NCBI GenBank assembly: GCA_002428265.1 | Contig: DIUR01000023.1 | Location: 1 to 64,000 of the forward strand | Origin: Bacteriovoracaceae bacterium UBA6153 | GTDB lineage: Bacteria > Bdellovibrionota > Bacteriovoracia > Bacteriovoracales > Bacteriovoracaceae | DNA: 64,000 bases | Reading direction: 5' to 3' | Shown: positions 24,351 through 33,886 of the stretch, one piece after another | Layout: the number at the start of each line of letters is the position of its first letter | Numbering within the stretch: the stretch's first letter is position 1 | Program-made: the position numbers and the translations under genes | The notes under the pieces: generated by a model | Seen by the model: the letters and a program-made list of their open reading frames with translations, nothing else | Told to the model about the DNA's origin: nothing | The model's database searches: none

Positions 24351-25157
24351 ATGAAAAATTTTGCAGATAAAAAAATTTTAATTACCGGTGGTGCTTCTGG
24401 AATCGGTAAACTGATGGCCGAAAAGCTTGCAAGTAGAGGAGCTGTGGTTGTTATCGTCGATATCAATCTGGATGCTGCTCAGAATGTATGCTCTTCAATA
24501 AAAAGATCAGGTGGAAAGGCCTATGCTCTCTACGGTGACATGGGCAATGTCGAAAGTCTTAAAAAGTTAAAATCTGAAGTTAGCTCCCACGGAATTAATA
24601 TAGATGTTCTGATTAATAATGCAGGTGTTGTTTTTGGCGGTGAATTTGAAAAAATTCCGCTGGAGAAGCATTTACTTACATCGAAAATCAATGTCGATGG
24701 ACTAATTGCTCTTACTTATATCTTTTTTGATGACCTCAGAAAAAGCAAAGACTCAAACATTGTGAATATTGCGAGTGCATCTGGTTTCGTAGGGCTTCCT
24801 TATGGAACTTCTTATGCCGCTTCTAAGTGGGCCGTTATCGGTTTTTCTGAATCGCTTAGGCTTGAACTCAAAGAACGAGGAATTTCAAACGTTCACGTAA
24901 CGACAGTTTGTCCAGGGTATATCAGCACAGGCATGTTCTCAGGAGTAAAAGCTCCATTGATCTTGCCTTGGCTAAGACCAGAGACGATTGTAGAAAAAAT
25001 TATTTATGGAATTGAGCGCGACTGTGCCTTTATTAAAGAGCCCTTCATGGTGAAGTGGGTGGACTTTTTAAAGGGAGTGCTTCCGCTTGGAGTCTTTACT
25101 TCAATTAATAAATTCCTGGGAGTCTCAACAAGTATGACTCACTGGAAAGGGAGATAA
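24351..25157 (+). CDS. Short-chain dehydrogenase/reductase
   Basis: 268-residue classical SDR. NAD(P)-binding 'TGGASGIG' at residues 13-20, structural 'NNAG' near 88-91, catalytic Ser in 'IASASG' and Tyr-x-x-x-Lys in 'YAASK' (~155-159). An Asp after the second strand ('VVIVDINLD') suggests NAD(H) preference. A basic and hydrophobic C-terminal extension ('LPLGVFTSINKFLGVS') could associate with membrane, as in retinol-dehydrogenase-like members. One base separates it from tldD. Substrate unknown. Confidence 0.9.
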   Translation: MKNFADKKILITGGASGIGKLMAEKLASRGAVVVIVDINLDAAQNVCSSIKRSGGKAYALYGDMGNVESLKKLKSEVSSHGINIDVLINNAGVVFGGEFEKIPLEKHLLTSKINVDGLIALTYIFFDDLRKSKDSNIVNIASASGFVGLPYGTSYAASKWAVIGFSESLRLELKERGISNVHVTTVCPGYISTGMFSGVKAPLILPWLRPETIVEKIIYGIERDCAFIKEPFMVKWVDFLKGVLPLGVFTSINKFLGVSTSMTHWKGR

Positions 25158-25158
25158 A

Positions 25159-26589
25159 ATGAAATTGAATGACCTGCTTGTGTCGCTTAATGATTTAAAA
25201 GCGGACTACATCTCGCTTAGAGAAGTTAGTATCAAATCACTGACAATGTCAGTTCGTAATGAAATTTTCGAAGGGCTAAGTACGTCTGAAGACAGAGGCC
25301 TCATGGTGGAAGTCATGATGGATGGACAGTTTGCTTATGGAGCGACGAACTCATTTGAGCCATCTGAAGTTCGCGCTTGCGCACAAAAAGCACAAAAAGC
25401 GGCGAGCGAAGCTGCTAGATTTGGTTTAGCGAAATTTACTCATACAGAAAGACCTATGACTAAAGGTGAATATAAAAGTCCAAATGAGACAGGAATTGAT
25501 GATTTCAATCCAAAGTCGGTGACGAAACTTTTAATGGATGTGTCTGAGGCCATGAAAGTTCATGAGCATGTGATTGCTAGAAATGTTTATCTTCAATTGA
25601 CAGAGATGGAGACTCATTTCATCGCGACGAATGGCTCAGACATTAAACAAAATATTAATCGTTCTGCCATAAATCTTAGTGCTACAGCTTCAAGCGAGCT
25701 GGGAAATCAAAGAAGAACTTTTGGTGACGATCATACAACTCAGTTTGGGATAGACAAATTTGATCACTCAAAACTTGTGGCAGCAGCAACAAGAATTGCA
25801 AGTGAAGCCATTGAGTTACTAAATGCTGAAGAATGCCCTAACGAAACAATGGATCTTTTATTGGCACCTGATCAACTTTATCTTCAGATTCATGAGAGTA
25901 TCGGTCACCCGTTAGAGCTTGATCGTATTTTAGGTGATGAGAGAAATTATGCGGGATGGAGTTTTGTTAAGCCTCATGATTTTGGAGCACTTCAGTACGG
26001 ATCTCCTTTAATGAACGTCACTTTTGATCCAACGGTATTTGGACAAAACGCCAGCTACTTCGCTGACGATATTGGAAATCTCGCGACTAGAGAATTTTTG
26101 ATTAAAGACGGAACTCTTGTCAGGGGCCTTGGTGGTCTTGAGTCTCAAAAGAGACTTGATGTTCCAGGTGTTGCTAGTCAGAGAGCTGTTTCATGGAATA
26201 GAGCTCCTATCGACAGAATGGCCAACATCAATCTTGAGGCAGGGAACTCTACACTGGAAGAGATGATTAAATCAGTGAAGCGTGGAATTTTCATGCAAAC
26301 GAATCGTTCATGGTCAATTGATGATTATAGAAATAAATTTCAATTTGGTTGTGAGTACGGAAGATTAATCGAAGATGGAAAATTAACTAAACTTGTAAAA
26401 AATCCAAACTATCGCGGTATCACTGCTCCTTTCTGGAACCAGCTAAAAATGGTAGGAGATAAATCAACTTTTGAAGTTGGCGGACTTTCTCATTGTGGAA
26501 AAGGCGAGCCTAATCAGCTGATCTTCGTCGGCCACGCGAGCCCAGCATGTCTTTTTACAAACATTGAAGTATTTGGAGGAGGAAAATAA
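25159..26589 (+). CDS. tldD: TldD-family metalloprotease
   Basis: 476-residue catalytic subunit of the TldD/TldE peptidase. The zinc-binding helix is H245-E-x-x-x-H249 within 'IHESIGHPLELDRI'; downstream 'GNSTLEEMIKSVKRGIFM' and 'FGCEYGRLIEDGKLTKLVKN' are conserved TldD segments. With TldE it degrades unfolded short peptides entering a closed cavity, and in some hosts matures modified peptides such as microcin B17. It starts 1 base after the SDR and overlaps tldE by 1 base, so the two subunits are made together. Confidence 0.93.
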   Translation: MKLNDLLVSLNDLKADYISLREVSIKSLTMSVRNEIFEGLSTSEDRGLMVEVMMDGQFAYGATNSFEPSEVRACAQKAQKAASEAARFGLAKFTHTERPMTKGEYKSPNETGIDDFNPKSVTKLLMDVSEAMKVHEHVIARNVYLQLTEMETHFIATNGSDIKQNINRSAINLSATASSELGNQRRTFGDDHTTQFGIDKFDHSKLVAAATRIASEAIELLNAEECPNETMDLLLAPDQLYLQIHESIGHPLELDRILGDERNYAGWSFVKPHDFGALQYGSPLMNVTFDPTVFGQNASYFADDIGNLATREFLIKDGTLVRGLGGLESQKRLDVPGVASQRAVSWNRAPIDRMANINLEAGNSTLEEMIKSVKRGIFMQTNRSWSIDDYRNKFQFGCEYGRLIEDGKLTKLVKNPNYRGITAPFWNQLKMVGDKSTFEVGGLSHCGKGEPNQLIFVGHASPACLFTNIEVFGGGK

Positions 26590-27920
26590 TGAAAGCACTA
26601 CAATCCTCAAATTTTGAAGCATTCTCTAAACAAATCTTTGCTCTCTTGGAAGCAGACGAAAGTATGACTTTGAATTTCTCAGGCGAAGAAACGATCTTTG
26701 CCAGACTTTCAAATGCAAAAATCCGTCAGGTGACAAACCTTCAGCAGGCCTTCATTGATTTTAATTTTATTAAAGGTAATAAAGTTTTAAATTTTAATAT
26801 TCCTTTCCGTGCAGATGAAAATGATTTCTCACTTGCTGTGAAAAAAATAAGCCAGTCTCGCGAATGGTTTATGGATATTCCTGAAGATCCATACTTAGTT
26901 AGACCTCAGCATTTTGGTATTACTCACGAAGAAAACCTTAAAACACTTCCAACAAATGAAGAAATGCTTGCACAGATTTTGGATATGGGAGGAAATGTCG
27001 ATCTTGCCGGTGTTTTTACAAGTGGTGATATCGTTAGAGCTACCATTAACTCTGTTGGCCAGTTCCACTGGTTTAAAACGAGAAACTTCTCACTAGATTA
27101 CTCACTCTACAATGTTAAGCAAAAAGCGGTTAAAGCGCTTTATGCTGGTTCTGATTGGAGCACTGAGGCCCTTAAGGCCAATATTAAAGATACGGAATTC
27201 AAACTCTCACTTATGAATATTGAGTCTCGCAAAATTCCTCGCGGAGAATACAGAGTTTATATGGCACCTTCTGCTGTAAGTGAGCTTCTGGGAACTCTTT
27301 CATGGGGAGGAGTTTCAATGTCTGCTCACAAACAGGGAAGTGCACCTCTGAAAGATTTGTGGGAAAAGAAGAAGACGATGTCTCCGAAATTTTCTTTGAA
27401 AGAAGATTTCACATTAGGACTGACTCCTCGCTTTAATAGCGCTGGTGAAGTCAGCGCTCCAGTTGTTGAACTTATCACTAAGGGAGAATACAAAAACTTT
27501 CTGGTTTCTACGAGAACAGCTAATGAGTATAAAGTTGAAACAAACTTTGCCAGTGAGTGGGAGTCTCTAAGATCGCCAGTTGTTGAAACAGGTGACTTAG
27601 ATAGAAGTGATATTTATAAAGCTCTGGGAACAGGACTTTATATTTCAGACCTTCACTATTTAAACTGGTCGGATAAGGAGACGGCAAGAATCACTGGTAT
27701 GACTCGTTACGCTTGTTTCTGGGTAGAAAATGGTGAGGTTGTAGCACCGATTGAAGATTTAAGATTTGATGAGAGTTATTATTCATTTTTTGGATCAGCT
27801 CTTGAGCGTGTGACTAATTTTTCAGAATTAACACCAGCTACAGGATCATACTTCCAGAGAGATGTTGGTGGAGTTAAAACGCCAGGAATACTTTTATCCC
27901 ACTTTAAATTTACTTTATAA
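26589..27920 (+). CDS. tldE: TldE/PmbA-family non-catalytic partner
   Basis: 443-residue partner of TldD. It shares the TldD fold ('GDIVRATINSVGQFHWF', 'VSELLGTLSWGGVSM') but has no HExxxH in the corresponding helix, as expected for TldE. The cysteine and histidine TldD ligand set is supplied by the neighbour. Typical length is about 450. Same operon as the SDR and the downstream histidine kinase. Confidence 0.88.
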   Translation: MKALQSSNFEAFSKQIFALLEADESMTLNFSGEETIFARLSNAKIRQVTNLQQAFIDFNFIKGNKVLNFNIPFRADENDFSLAVKKISQSREWFMDIPEDPYLVRPQHFGITHEENLKTLPTNEEMLAQILDMGGNVDLAGVFTSGDIVRATINSVGQFHWFKTRNFSLDYSLYNVKQKAVKALYAGSDWSTEALKANIKDTEFKLSLMNIESRKIPRGEYRVYMAPSAVSELLGTLSWGGVSMSAHKQGSAPLKDLWEKKKTMSPKFSLKEDFTLGLTPRFNSAGEVSAPVVELITKGEYKNFLVSTRTANEYKVETNFASEWESLRSPVVETGDLDRSDIYKALGTGLYISDLHYLNWSDKETARITGMTRYACFWVENGEVVAPIEDLRFDESYYSFFGSALERVTNFSELTPATGSYFQRDVGGVKTPGILLSHFKFTL

Positions 27921-27926
27921 GGACCT

Positions 27927-29225
27927 GTGAAAGAGAGTATTTTAAAAATCTATTTAAAAATCTTTAATTTTGTCGCTCAAGAGAGAATTAAAAAGAAAGA
28001 CCTTCCGGTGAAATACATCCATGCACATCTTGTGTCGATGCTTTCAACGGGGGTCTTAATGTGGTCTTACACAATCCTCGCATTTATAACCATAGAAAGT
28101 CCTATTCCTGGAATTATCGGATTAATATGCAGTAGCATTCATTTATTGTCGCCTCTGCTTTATTTGAGAAATAATAGATACTTTTTAAACTGCTTCATTT
28201 TTATCTCTACCGGTATTATTCACCAGATGAGCTTTTCCTATTTCACAGGAGGCTTTGATAGTAATATTTTAATCTGGTTGGGAATTCTCCCTATGCTTGC
28301 GGGGGTTATCGCCGGAAGAAAGGGGGCTCTCACGTGGGCACTTATTACGACATCATGTATTTTTCTATTTTTAGTTTTCAAGCTTTCTGGTTACCCGTTT
28401 CCTGTCGCCATCAGTAAAAAAGGTCTGATGTGGTCGCAAGGCCTCATATTATTTGGTTGGGTGTTTATTTCAACCAGTGTTATCTGGGTTCATGTCCTTC
28501 TCGTGGAAATTCATTCTAAACATCTCGAAAACTCTCGTCAGCGCGTACAGAATTTAATGAATATTTTAACTCATGACATCTCTACACCTCTGGTCGTTAT
28601 TTCTCTCAAACTTAAGCACCTGATTAAGACTGACATGAATGACGAGCAATTAAGCGACACCTTAAAGGCGCTTAAGGCGGCAGAAAGAGTTATTGAAATG
28701 ATGAGCAGTTTAAAAGAGCTAAGACTTAACGAAATGGGGAAAGCGCAGATTGTCTTAAAGGATGTTGAAGTTCGTGCAATGATGATTGATTTAAAGGAAA
28801 TATTTCTTGAAAAACTCGACCATAAAAATCTGACTCTTAACTGGTCGGTGGCAAGTGATGTTTATACTTTTTATACTAGCCGAAGCTTGCTTCTTAATCA
28901 GATTTTAGGCAACCTCCTTTCTAATGCGATTAAATTCTCAGCTAAAAATAGCGAAATCAGACTACGTGTTTCAAGAGCGAAAGAAGGAGTGCTGTTTATC
29001 CTTGAAGATAGTGGAGTCGGTATTCCAAGAGATTTACGTGAAAATTTATTTGAAGCAAGTTTATCTAAATCCCTTATAGGAACAGATGGAGAAGTCGGTA
29101 CTGGCTTTGGACTTCCTATTGTTAAGAGCTGTGTGGACCGTCTGGGCGGCTCTATTACTTTTGAAACCAGAACTCTTGGTGAAGGTGTCGCGGGAACACG
29201 CTTTAAACTTCTTTTCCCAGTCTAG
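27927..29225 (+). CDS. Membrane sensor histidine kinase, orphan
   Basis: 432 residues. Five or six hydrophobic segments span about 25-195. The HisKA helix has the phospho-acceptor H216 in 'LTHDISTPLVV'. Catalytic domain: N-box 'NLLSNAIKFS' (~329-338), G1 'DSGVGIPRDL', G2 'GTGFGLPIVK'. No response regulator or HAMP domain is adjacent. GTG start with AAGGA 6 bases upstream, 7 bases after tldE. The signal may concern membrane or peptide stress because of the tldDE linkage; this is inference. Confidence 0.9.
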   Translation: MKESILKIYLKIFNFVAQERIKKKDLPVKYIHAHLVSMLSTGVLMWSYTILAFITIESPIPGIIGLICSSIHLLSPLLYLRNNRYFLNCFIFISTGIIHQMSFSYFTGGFDSNILIWLGILPMLAGVIAGRKGALTWALITTSCIFLFLVFKLSGYPFPVAISKKGLMWSQGLILFGWVFISTSVIWVHVLLVEIHSKHLENSRQRVQNLMNILTHDISTPLVVISLKLKHLIKTDMNDEQLSDTLKALKAAERVIEMMSSLKELRLNEMGKAQIVLKDVEVRAMMIDLKEIFLEKLDHKNLTLNWSVASDVYTFYTSRSLLLNQILGNLLSNAIKFSAKNSEIRLRVSRAKEGVLFILEDSGVGIPRDLRENLFEASLSKSLIGTDGEVGTGFGLPIVKSCVDRLGGSITFETRTLGEGVAGTRFKLLFPV

Positions 29226-29227
29226 CC

Positions 29228-30103
29228 CTATTGCCCTAAAGCAGAAGGCGCAGTGGTCTTCTTCATGAAACTTACAAGAATAATGAGTGTTAAAATATAA
29301 GGAAGTGTCGCAAGTAATTGTGATGAAATGATCTGTGTTTCAAATCCACCGATAAAAACAACCAGCGCTTGAGAAAATCCAAAAAATAAACAGGCAAAAA
29401 GAGTTCCAATAGGATTCCACTTTCCAAAAATCATAGCAGCGAGTGCGATAAATCCCTGTCCAGAAATAAGAGTCGGTCTAAAATTTGATACAATGGCAAT
29501 CGATAAGCTCGCTCCACCAAGCCCCGCTAAAAATCCTGAAGAAAGGACTCCAAAATACTTGTAGCGATTAACTTTTATTCCCGCAGCAACTGCGCCCTTA
29601 GGGTGCTCGCCTGAGCTGATGAGTCTTAGTCCTAGAGACGATTTATTAAAGATGAACCAGATTAAGGCAGTAAGAAAAAAAGCGACATAGACTGTTGCAT
29701 ACTGACCGAAGATCTGTGGGATCTTTGTCTCCAGGTCCAGTGGAGGAGTCATGCTCGCTCCTTCAAAAAAGATGCGGCAGAAAAATATTGCAAGCCCTAG
29801 ACCTAAAAAGTTGATCGCCATTCCTGAGACAACTTGATTTGCTTTAAATTTAATTGAAGCAATTGCGTGCAGAAGTGCCAAGAGCATTCCAGCTACTCCG
29901 CCTACAATAAAACCTAACCATGGATTAGAATAAGTAATGGCGGCCCATGAAGCTGCGAATGCTCCAAAGGTCATCATTCCCTCAAGACCGATATTGATGA
30001 CACCTGATTTTTCCGACATAACTCCACCTAGAGCGGTGAAGATTAACGGAGTCGAGTACATGAGGGTTGTAGAAAACAAAAAGATGATTTGAATAGTGCT
30101 CAT
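29228..30103 (-). CDS. BMP-type ABC importer permease 2
   Basis: 291-residue inner-membrane permease of the nucleoside-importer family (Bacillus NupQ/YufQ type). The N-terminal 'GGVMSEKSGVINIGLEGMM' is its signature (loop entering the first conserved region); about eight to nine helices follow. Last gene of the importer operon; overlaps permease 1 by 4 bases. The convergent kinase gene ends 2 bases away with no visible terminator. Confidence 0.9.
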   Translation of the reverse strand: MSTIQIIFLFSTTLMYSTPLIFTALGGVMSEKSGVINIGLEGMMTFGAFAASWAAITYSNPWLGFIVGGVAGMLLALLHAIASIKFKANQVVSGMAINFLGLGLAIFFCRIFFEGASMTPPLDLETKIPQIFGQYATVYVAFFLTALIWFIFNKSSLGLRLISSGEHPKGAVAAGIKVNRYKYFGVLSSGFLAGLGGASLSIAIVSNFRPTLISGQGFIALAAMIFGKWNPIGTLFACLFFGFSQALVVFIGGFETQIISSQLLATLPYILTLIILVSFMKKTTAPSALGQ

Positions 30104-31182
30104 GGATTTTTCCTCCAGCTTTTTAGGACAAAGTTGAAGATAGAAGGAATGGCGATAAAAAAGATAATCGCACCGATCATAATCCCTATAACTTCAGAAG
30201 GAGCTTCAAGACTTGATTGAATTTTTTGTCCTGAGTATTTCAGTGCTCCCAGGAAAAATCCTGAAAAAAGGACACCGACTGGATGGTTAGAGCCGATTAA
30301 AGCAACAGCAATTCCGTCAAAACCATAGCCTTCGTGTGCCGCAAGAACGGCAATGTTTTTTGAAACACCCATGACGTGAGTGGCACCAGCAAGACCGGCC
30401 AGAGCTCCTGAGATCATCATAGATTGAGTCATTTTAATTCGAGTATTAATCCCAGCGTATTCAGAGGCCAGTGGACTAAAACCAACTGCTTTTAATTTAA
30501 ATCCAAAAGTTGTCTTGTTTAAAATGATCCAGACAATGACGACTGCAAGAAGGGCAATAAAAATTCCAGCATTAACCGGAGGTCTCATAAAAGACTGCCA
30601 GAACTCATGACGGGATAACCATTCAAGACCCATATCAGAAATTTTCCAGTCTTCAAGAATGGTGATGGAAGTTGATGGATTGATAAACTCAGTTGTCTCC
30701 ATACTGGGCCTTCTAAAGCCTTCGATGAAAATAACGTGGTTTGATAAATAAAGAGCAATCCAGTTGAGCATGATTGTCGAGAGAACTTCGTGTACCCCAA
30801 AGCGTGCTTTTAGAAATCCACTAAGACCTCCATAAAAAGCAGCAGCAAGAGTGGCCATAAGCATGACAAGTGGAATTTGAATCCATGGATTTAAATTTAA
30901 AACAAAACCAAAATAAGCGGCCGTCATAGCTCCGATAATAAACTGTCCTTCGGCACCGATATTAAAAAGTCCTGTGCGAAAAGCAAAGGCCACTGACAAT
31001 CCGGTCAGAATAAGTGGAGTAGAGCGGATGATGATATAAGAAATATAGTTGGGTTGAGAGAAGGCCCCTTCCCACATAACCTGATAAGCTTCTAAGGGAG
31101 AAATTCCGGAAAGTTTTAAAATAACTCCACCGACAATGAGTCCAAGAACAATAGAGAGCATGCTGATAATAAATTTTTTCAT
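30100..31182 (-). CDS. BMP-type ABC importer permease 1
   Basis: 360-residue permease, NupP/YufP type, with about nine hydrophobic segments. 'GLSVAFAFRTGLFNIGAEGQF' (first 20 residues used as evidence) corresponds to the conserved region of this family, and 'AVGFSPLASEYAGIN' is the EAA loop. Overlaps the ATPase and the second permease by 4 bases each. GGAGG precedes its start. Together with permease 2 it forms the pore of a nucleoside-like importer. Confidence 0.9.
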   Translation of the reverse strand: MKKFIISMLSIVLGLIVGGVILKLSGISPLEAYQVMWEGAFSQPNYISYIIIRSTPLILTGLSVAFAFRTGLFNIGAEGQFIIGAMTAAYFGFVLNLNPWIQIPLVMLMATLAAAFYGGLSGFLKARFGVHEVLSTIMLNWIALYLSNHVIFIEGFRRPSMETTEFINPSTSITILEDWKISDMGLEWLSRHEFWQSFMRPPVNAGIFIALLAVVIVWIILNKTTFGFKLKAVGFSPLASEYAGINTRIKMTQSMMISGALAGLAGATHVMGVSKNIAVLAAHEGYGFDGIAVALIGSNHPVGVLFSGFFLGALKYSGQKIQSSLEAPSEVIGIMIGAIIFFIAIPSIFNFVLKSWRKNP

Positions 31183-32711
31183 ACAGGTCTTCCTCCTGCC
31201 ATGAAGAGTCCGAGATCTTCTTTTAGACTTGTGCTTTTTTTAATTTTTTCCTGATCAAGCTCTGCCCAAAGTTTTCCATCGTGAATAACTGCGATGTTAT
31301 CACTTAGATTAATAATTTCATCCAATTCATACGAGATAAGTAAGACGGCCTTTCCTTGATCTCTCAATTTTATCAGTTCACTATGAATGTATTCAATCGC
31401 TCCAACGTCGAGTCCTCTCGTTGGCTGGAAAGCAATCAGTACGTCAGGGTTGTGGAAAATTTCTCTGGCAAGAATAACCTTTTGCTGATTACCACCAGAG
31501 AGTTTTGAGGCCTCAAGTTCTGAGTCTGTTGGCCTGATATCAAATCGCTCTATTAATTGATTAGAAAAATTTGTCAGTTCTCTATTTAGAATAAAACCAT
31601 AGTTTGAAAATGGTTTATCATCGATTGTCTGTAAGACAAAATTTTCTTTAATCTTAAAATCCATCACCAGACCCACGCGCTGGCGGTCTTCCGGGATAGA
31701 CCCAAGTTTATTTTGATAAATTTCTTTTGGAGTAAGATTGGTAATATTCATCTTGTTGATGAGTACACTGCCTGTTTTTATTTTTCTAAGGCCAGTAATG
31801 GCCTGAACGAGCTCACTTTGTCCATTGCCATCAATACCGGCAAGGCCTGTGATTTCTCCGCGTTTAAGCGAAAGTGAGAAGTCTTTTACGACGGGAGTAT
31901 TTTTATTTCCGAAAACAGTCACATTTTTTATTTCAAAAACGATTTCACCATCAAGTGTAGGTGGAGTCTTAGAGACTTTAAGGTTAACATTTCTGCCAAC
32001 CATGACTCTTGCCAGCTCTTCTTCTGATGTAACTGATACATCTAGAGTTGAAATATATTCACCTTTTCTAAGAATCGTGCACCTGTCGGCAATTGTTTTA
32101 ATTTCATGAAGCTTATGAGTAACGATGATAATGGTCTTACCCTGGCCTTTTAAATTCTTAATGATGCGGTAAAAATCCAGAATTTCCTGCGGAGTAAGAA
32201 CTGCTGTTGGCTCATCGAGAATGATGATTTCAGCGTTTCTATAAAGAGTCTTGATAATCTCAACTCGTTGCTGGGTTCCAACTGTAGCATCTTCAATCTT
32301 TTGGTCGAGATCGACATCAAAACCATAAGTATCAATAATCTTTTTAATATCTGCGCGGGCCTTTTTGTAATCGATGAGGCCAAAAATATTTTTTGGTTCA
32401 ATTCCTAAGATAATATTTTGAAGAACAGTGAAAGGTCTTATGAGTCTGAAGTGCTGATAAACCATTCCAATGCCAAGCTCTATAGCGTGTGCAGGGGAGG
32501 CAATATCAGTTTTTACTCCATTCAGGAAGATTTCTCCTCCGGGGTCTGAACGATGCTCTCCATAGATGATTTTCATCAATGTCGATTTACCCGCACCGTT
32601 TTCACCGAGAATGGCATGAACTTCACCGCGGACAATATGCATGCTGATGTTGTTGTTAGCAACACAGTTACCTATTATTCGGGTGATTTTCTTTAATTCT
32701 AGTAAATGCAT
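31179..32711 (-). CDS. BMP-type ABC importer double ATPase
   Basis: 510-residue ATPase with two nucleotide-binding domains in one chain, as in NupO/YufO and sugar importers RbsA/MglA. First domain: Walker A GENGAGKST (~36-44), Walker B 'IIILDEPTAVLTPQE'. Second domain: degenerate Walker A 'GIDGNGQSEL', signature 'LSGGNQQKVILAREI', and 'AFQPTRGLDVGA' in place of a Walker B glutamate. The asymmetric pair of sites is normal for this family. Starts 7 bases after the binding protein. Confidence 0.92.
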   Translation of the reverse strand: MHLLELKKITRIIGNCVANNNISMHIVRGEVHAILGENGAGKSTLMKIIYGEHRSDPGGEIFLNGVKTDIASPAHAIELGIGMVYQHFRLIRPFTVLQNIILGIEPKNIFGLIDYKKARADIKKIIDTYGFDVDLDQKIEDATVGTQQRVEIIKTLYRNAEIIILDEPTAVLTPQEILDFYRIIKNLKGQGKTIIIVTHKLHEIKTIADRCTILRKGEYISTLDVSVTSEEELARVMVGRNVNLKVSKTPPTLDGEIVFEIKNVTVFGNKNTPVVKDFSLSLKRGEITGLAGIDGNGQSELVQAITGLRKIKTGSVLINKMNITNLTPKEIYQNKLGSIPEDRQRVGLVMDFKIKENFVLQTIDDKPFSNYGFILNRELTNFSNQLIERFDIRPTDSELEASKLSGGNQQKVILAREIFHNPDVLIAFQPTRGLDVGAIEYIHSELIKLRDQGKAVLLISYELDEIINLSDNIAVIHDGKLWAELDQEKIKKSTSLKEDLGLFMAGGRPV

Positions 32712-32718
32712 CTTCAGG

Positions 32719-33732
32719 CTACTTCAGAGTTTTTAAGTAGCTGTTGTATGCTTTCTGGTTGTTTGGAATTTTAATTTTTCCAGCAACGATTTCTTTTTTT
32801 AGTTTTGCGACATCTTCTAGAAGAACAGAAGGAATCATTTTAGTAGTCGTTGGAGCAATATCAACAGCTCCATCTTTAAGACCGTACTCAATAGTTTTTC
32901 CGCCCTTAAAAACACCTTTGTTTAATTCACTCACAACATTGAAGATCGCATTGTCGATTCTCTTCATGCTTGAAGTGATGACATTTTTTGGGGCCATATA
33001 ATTTTGATCGCGGTCCACTCCAACGGCCATCTTGTCTTTTTCTTTAACAGCTTCAATAACACCATCACCAACAGCACCTGCTGCGTGGAAGAGAACATCG
33101 GCACCTTTACCCATCATTTGATTCGCAATGGCCTTTCCTTTAGCTGCATCAGTGAAAGATTCAGCATGTTGTTCTAGGATAGTGATTTTTTTGTTAGCGT
33201 ATTTTGCTCCGGCCATGAAGCCGTATTGGAAACTGTGAATGATAGGAACACTCATTCCTCCAATGAATCCCAGAGTTCCAGACTTACTCATTTTTGAAGC
33301 AATGTATCCCGCGAGGAATGCACCTTCTTCAGCTTTAAACATAACTCCCACAACGTTGGGAGGAGTTTTGTCTCCATATGAGTAGTCGATAATAGCGTAT
33401 TTTTGTTTTGGGTTTTGTTTAGCCGCTATCATGATAGCATCGGCCATTTTAAATCCGATTCCCCAGATAAGGTCATTTTTAGCGTCATATAAAGTTTCAA
33501 GGTTTGCTGGATAGTCAGCATCTTGCTTTGATTCCTGGTAGCTTACTTTAATTCCCAGCTCTTTTTTTGTTCTTTGTAGTCCTTCCCATGCAGATTGGTT
33601 GAATGACTGGTCATTGACGCCACCCACATCCGTTACCATACCAATTTTGAGCGGTGCAGCGAATGATGTTTGTGAAAAAACAGTGCACATAAAAAAAGAA
33701 ACTAACAATAAACTAACATTTTTCAAACTCAT
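32719..33732 (-). CDS. BMP-family ABC substrate-binding protein
   Basis: 337 residues with a 25-residue Sec signal ('QTSFA'), no lipobox. The BMP (basic membrane protein/Med/TmpC) family is recognised from 'IGMVTDVGGVNDQSFNQSAW' at the mature N-terminus, 'ADYPANLETL', 'GVMFKAEEGAFLAGYIA' and 'GKGADVLFHAAGAVGDGV'. Family members bind purine nucleosides. First gene of the four-gene importer operon, with GAGGG 4 bases before ATG. A short palindrome CATTG-AA-CAATG (33791-33802) lies in the gap to the divergent TolC gene. Confidence 0.9.
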   Translation of the reverse strand: MSLKNVSLLLVSFFMCTVFSQTSFAAPLKIGMVTDVGGVNDQSFNQSAWEGLQRTKKELGIKVSYQESKQDADYPANLETLYDAKNDLIWGIGFKMADAIMIAAKQNPKQKYAIIDYSYGDKTPPNVVGVMFKAEEGAFLAGYIASKMSKSGTLGFIGGMSVPIIHSFQYGFMAGAKYANKKITILEQHAESFTDAAKGKAIANQMMGKGADVLFHAAGAVGDGVIEAVKEKDKMAVGVDRDQNYMAPKNVITSSMKRIDNAIFNVVSELNKGVFKGGKTIEYGLKDGAVDIAPTTTKMIPSVLLEDVAKLKKEIVAGKIKIPNNQKAYNSYLKTLK

Positions 33733-33886
33733 GAAACCCTCATCAATTTTTGCCGTATAAGATATGCAATATTACGTTAAACATATTTAGCATTGAACAA
33801 TGAATATTGGTAGAAAGATTTACAGTATGAGCGGCCTTTGTTTTAATAGTCCGACTCGATCAAACATACAATACAAAGAAGGATTA

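Noticed and set aside
24351..27920. TldD/TldE as maturation protease for the E1-like operon product
   Set aside because: The loci are 18 kb apart and no precursor peptide is seen; the link is speculative.
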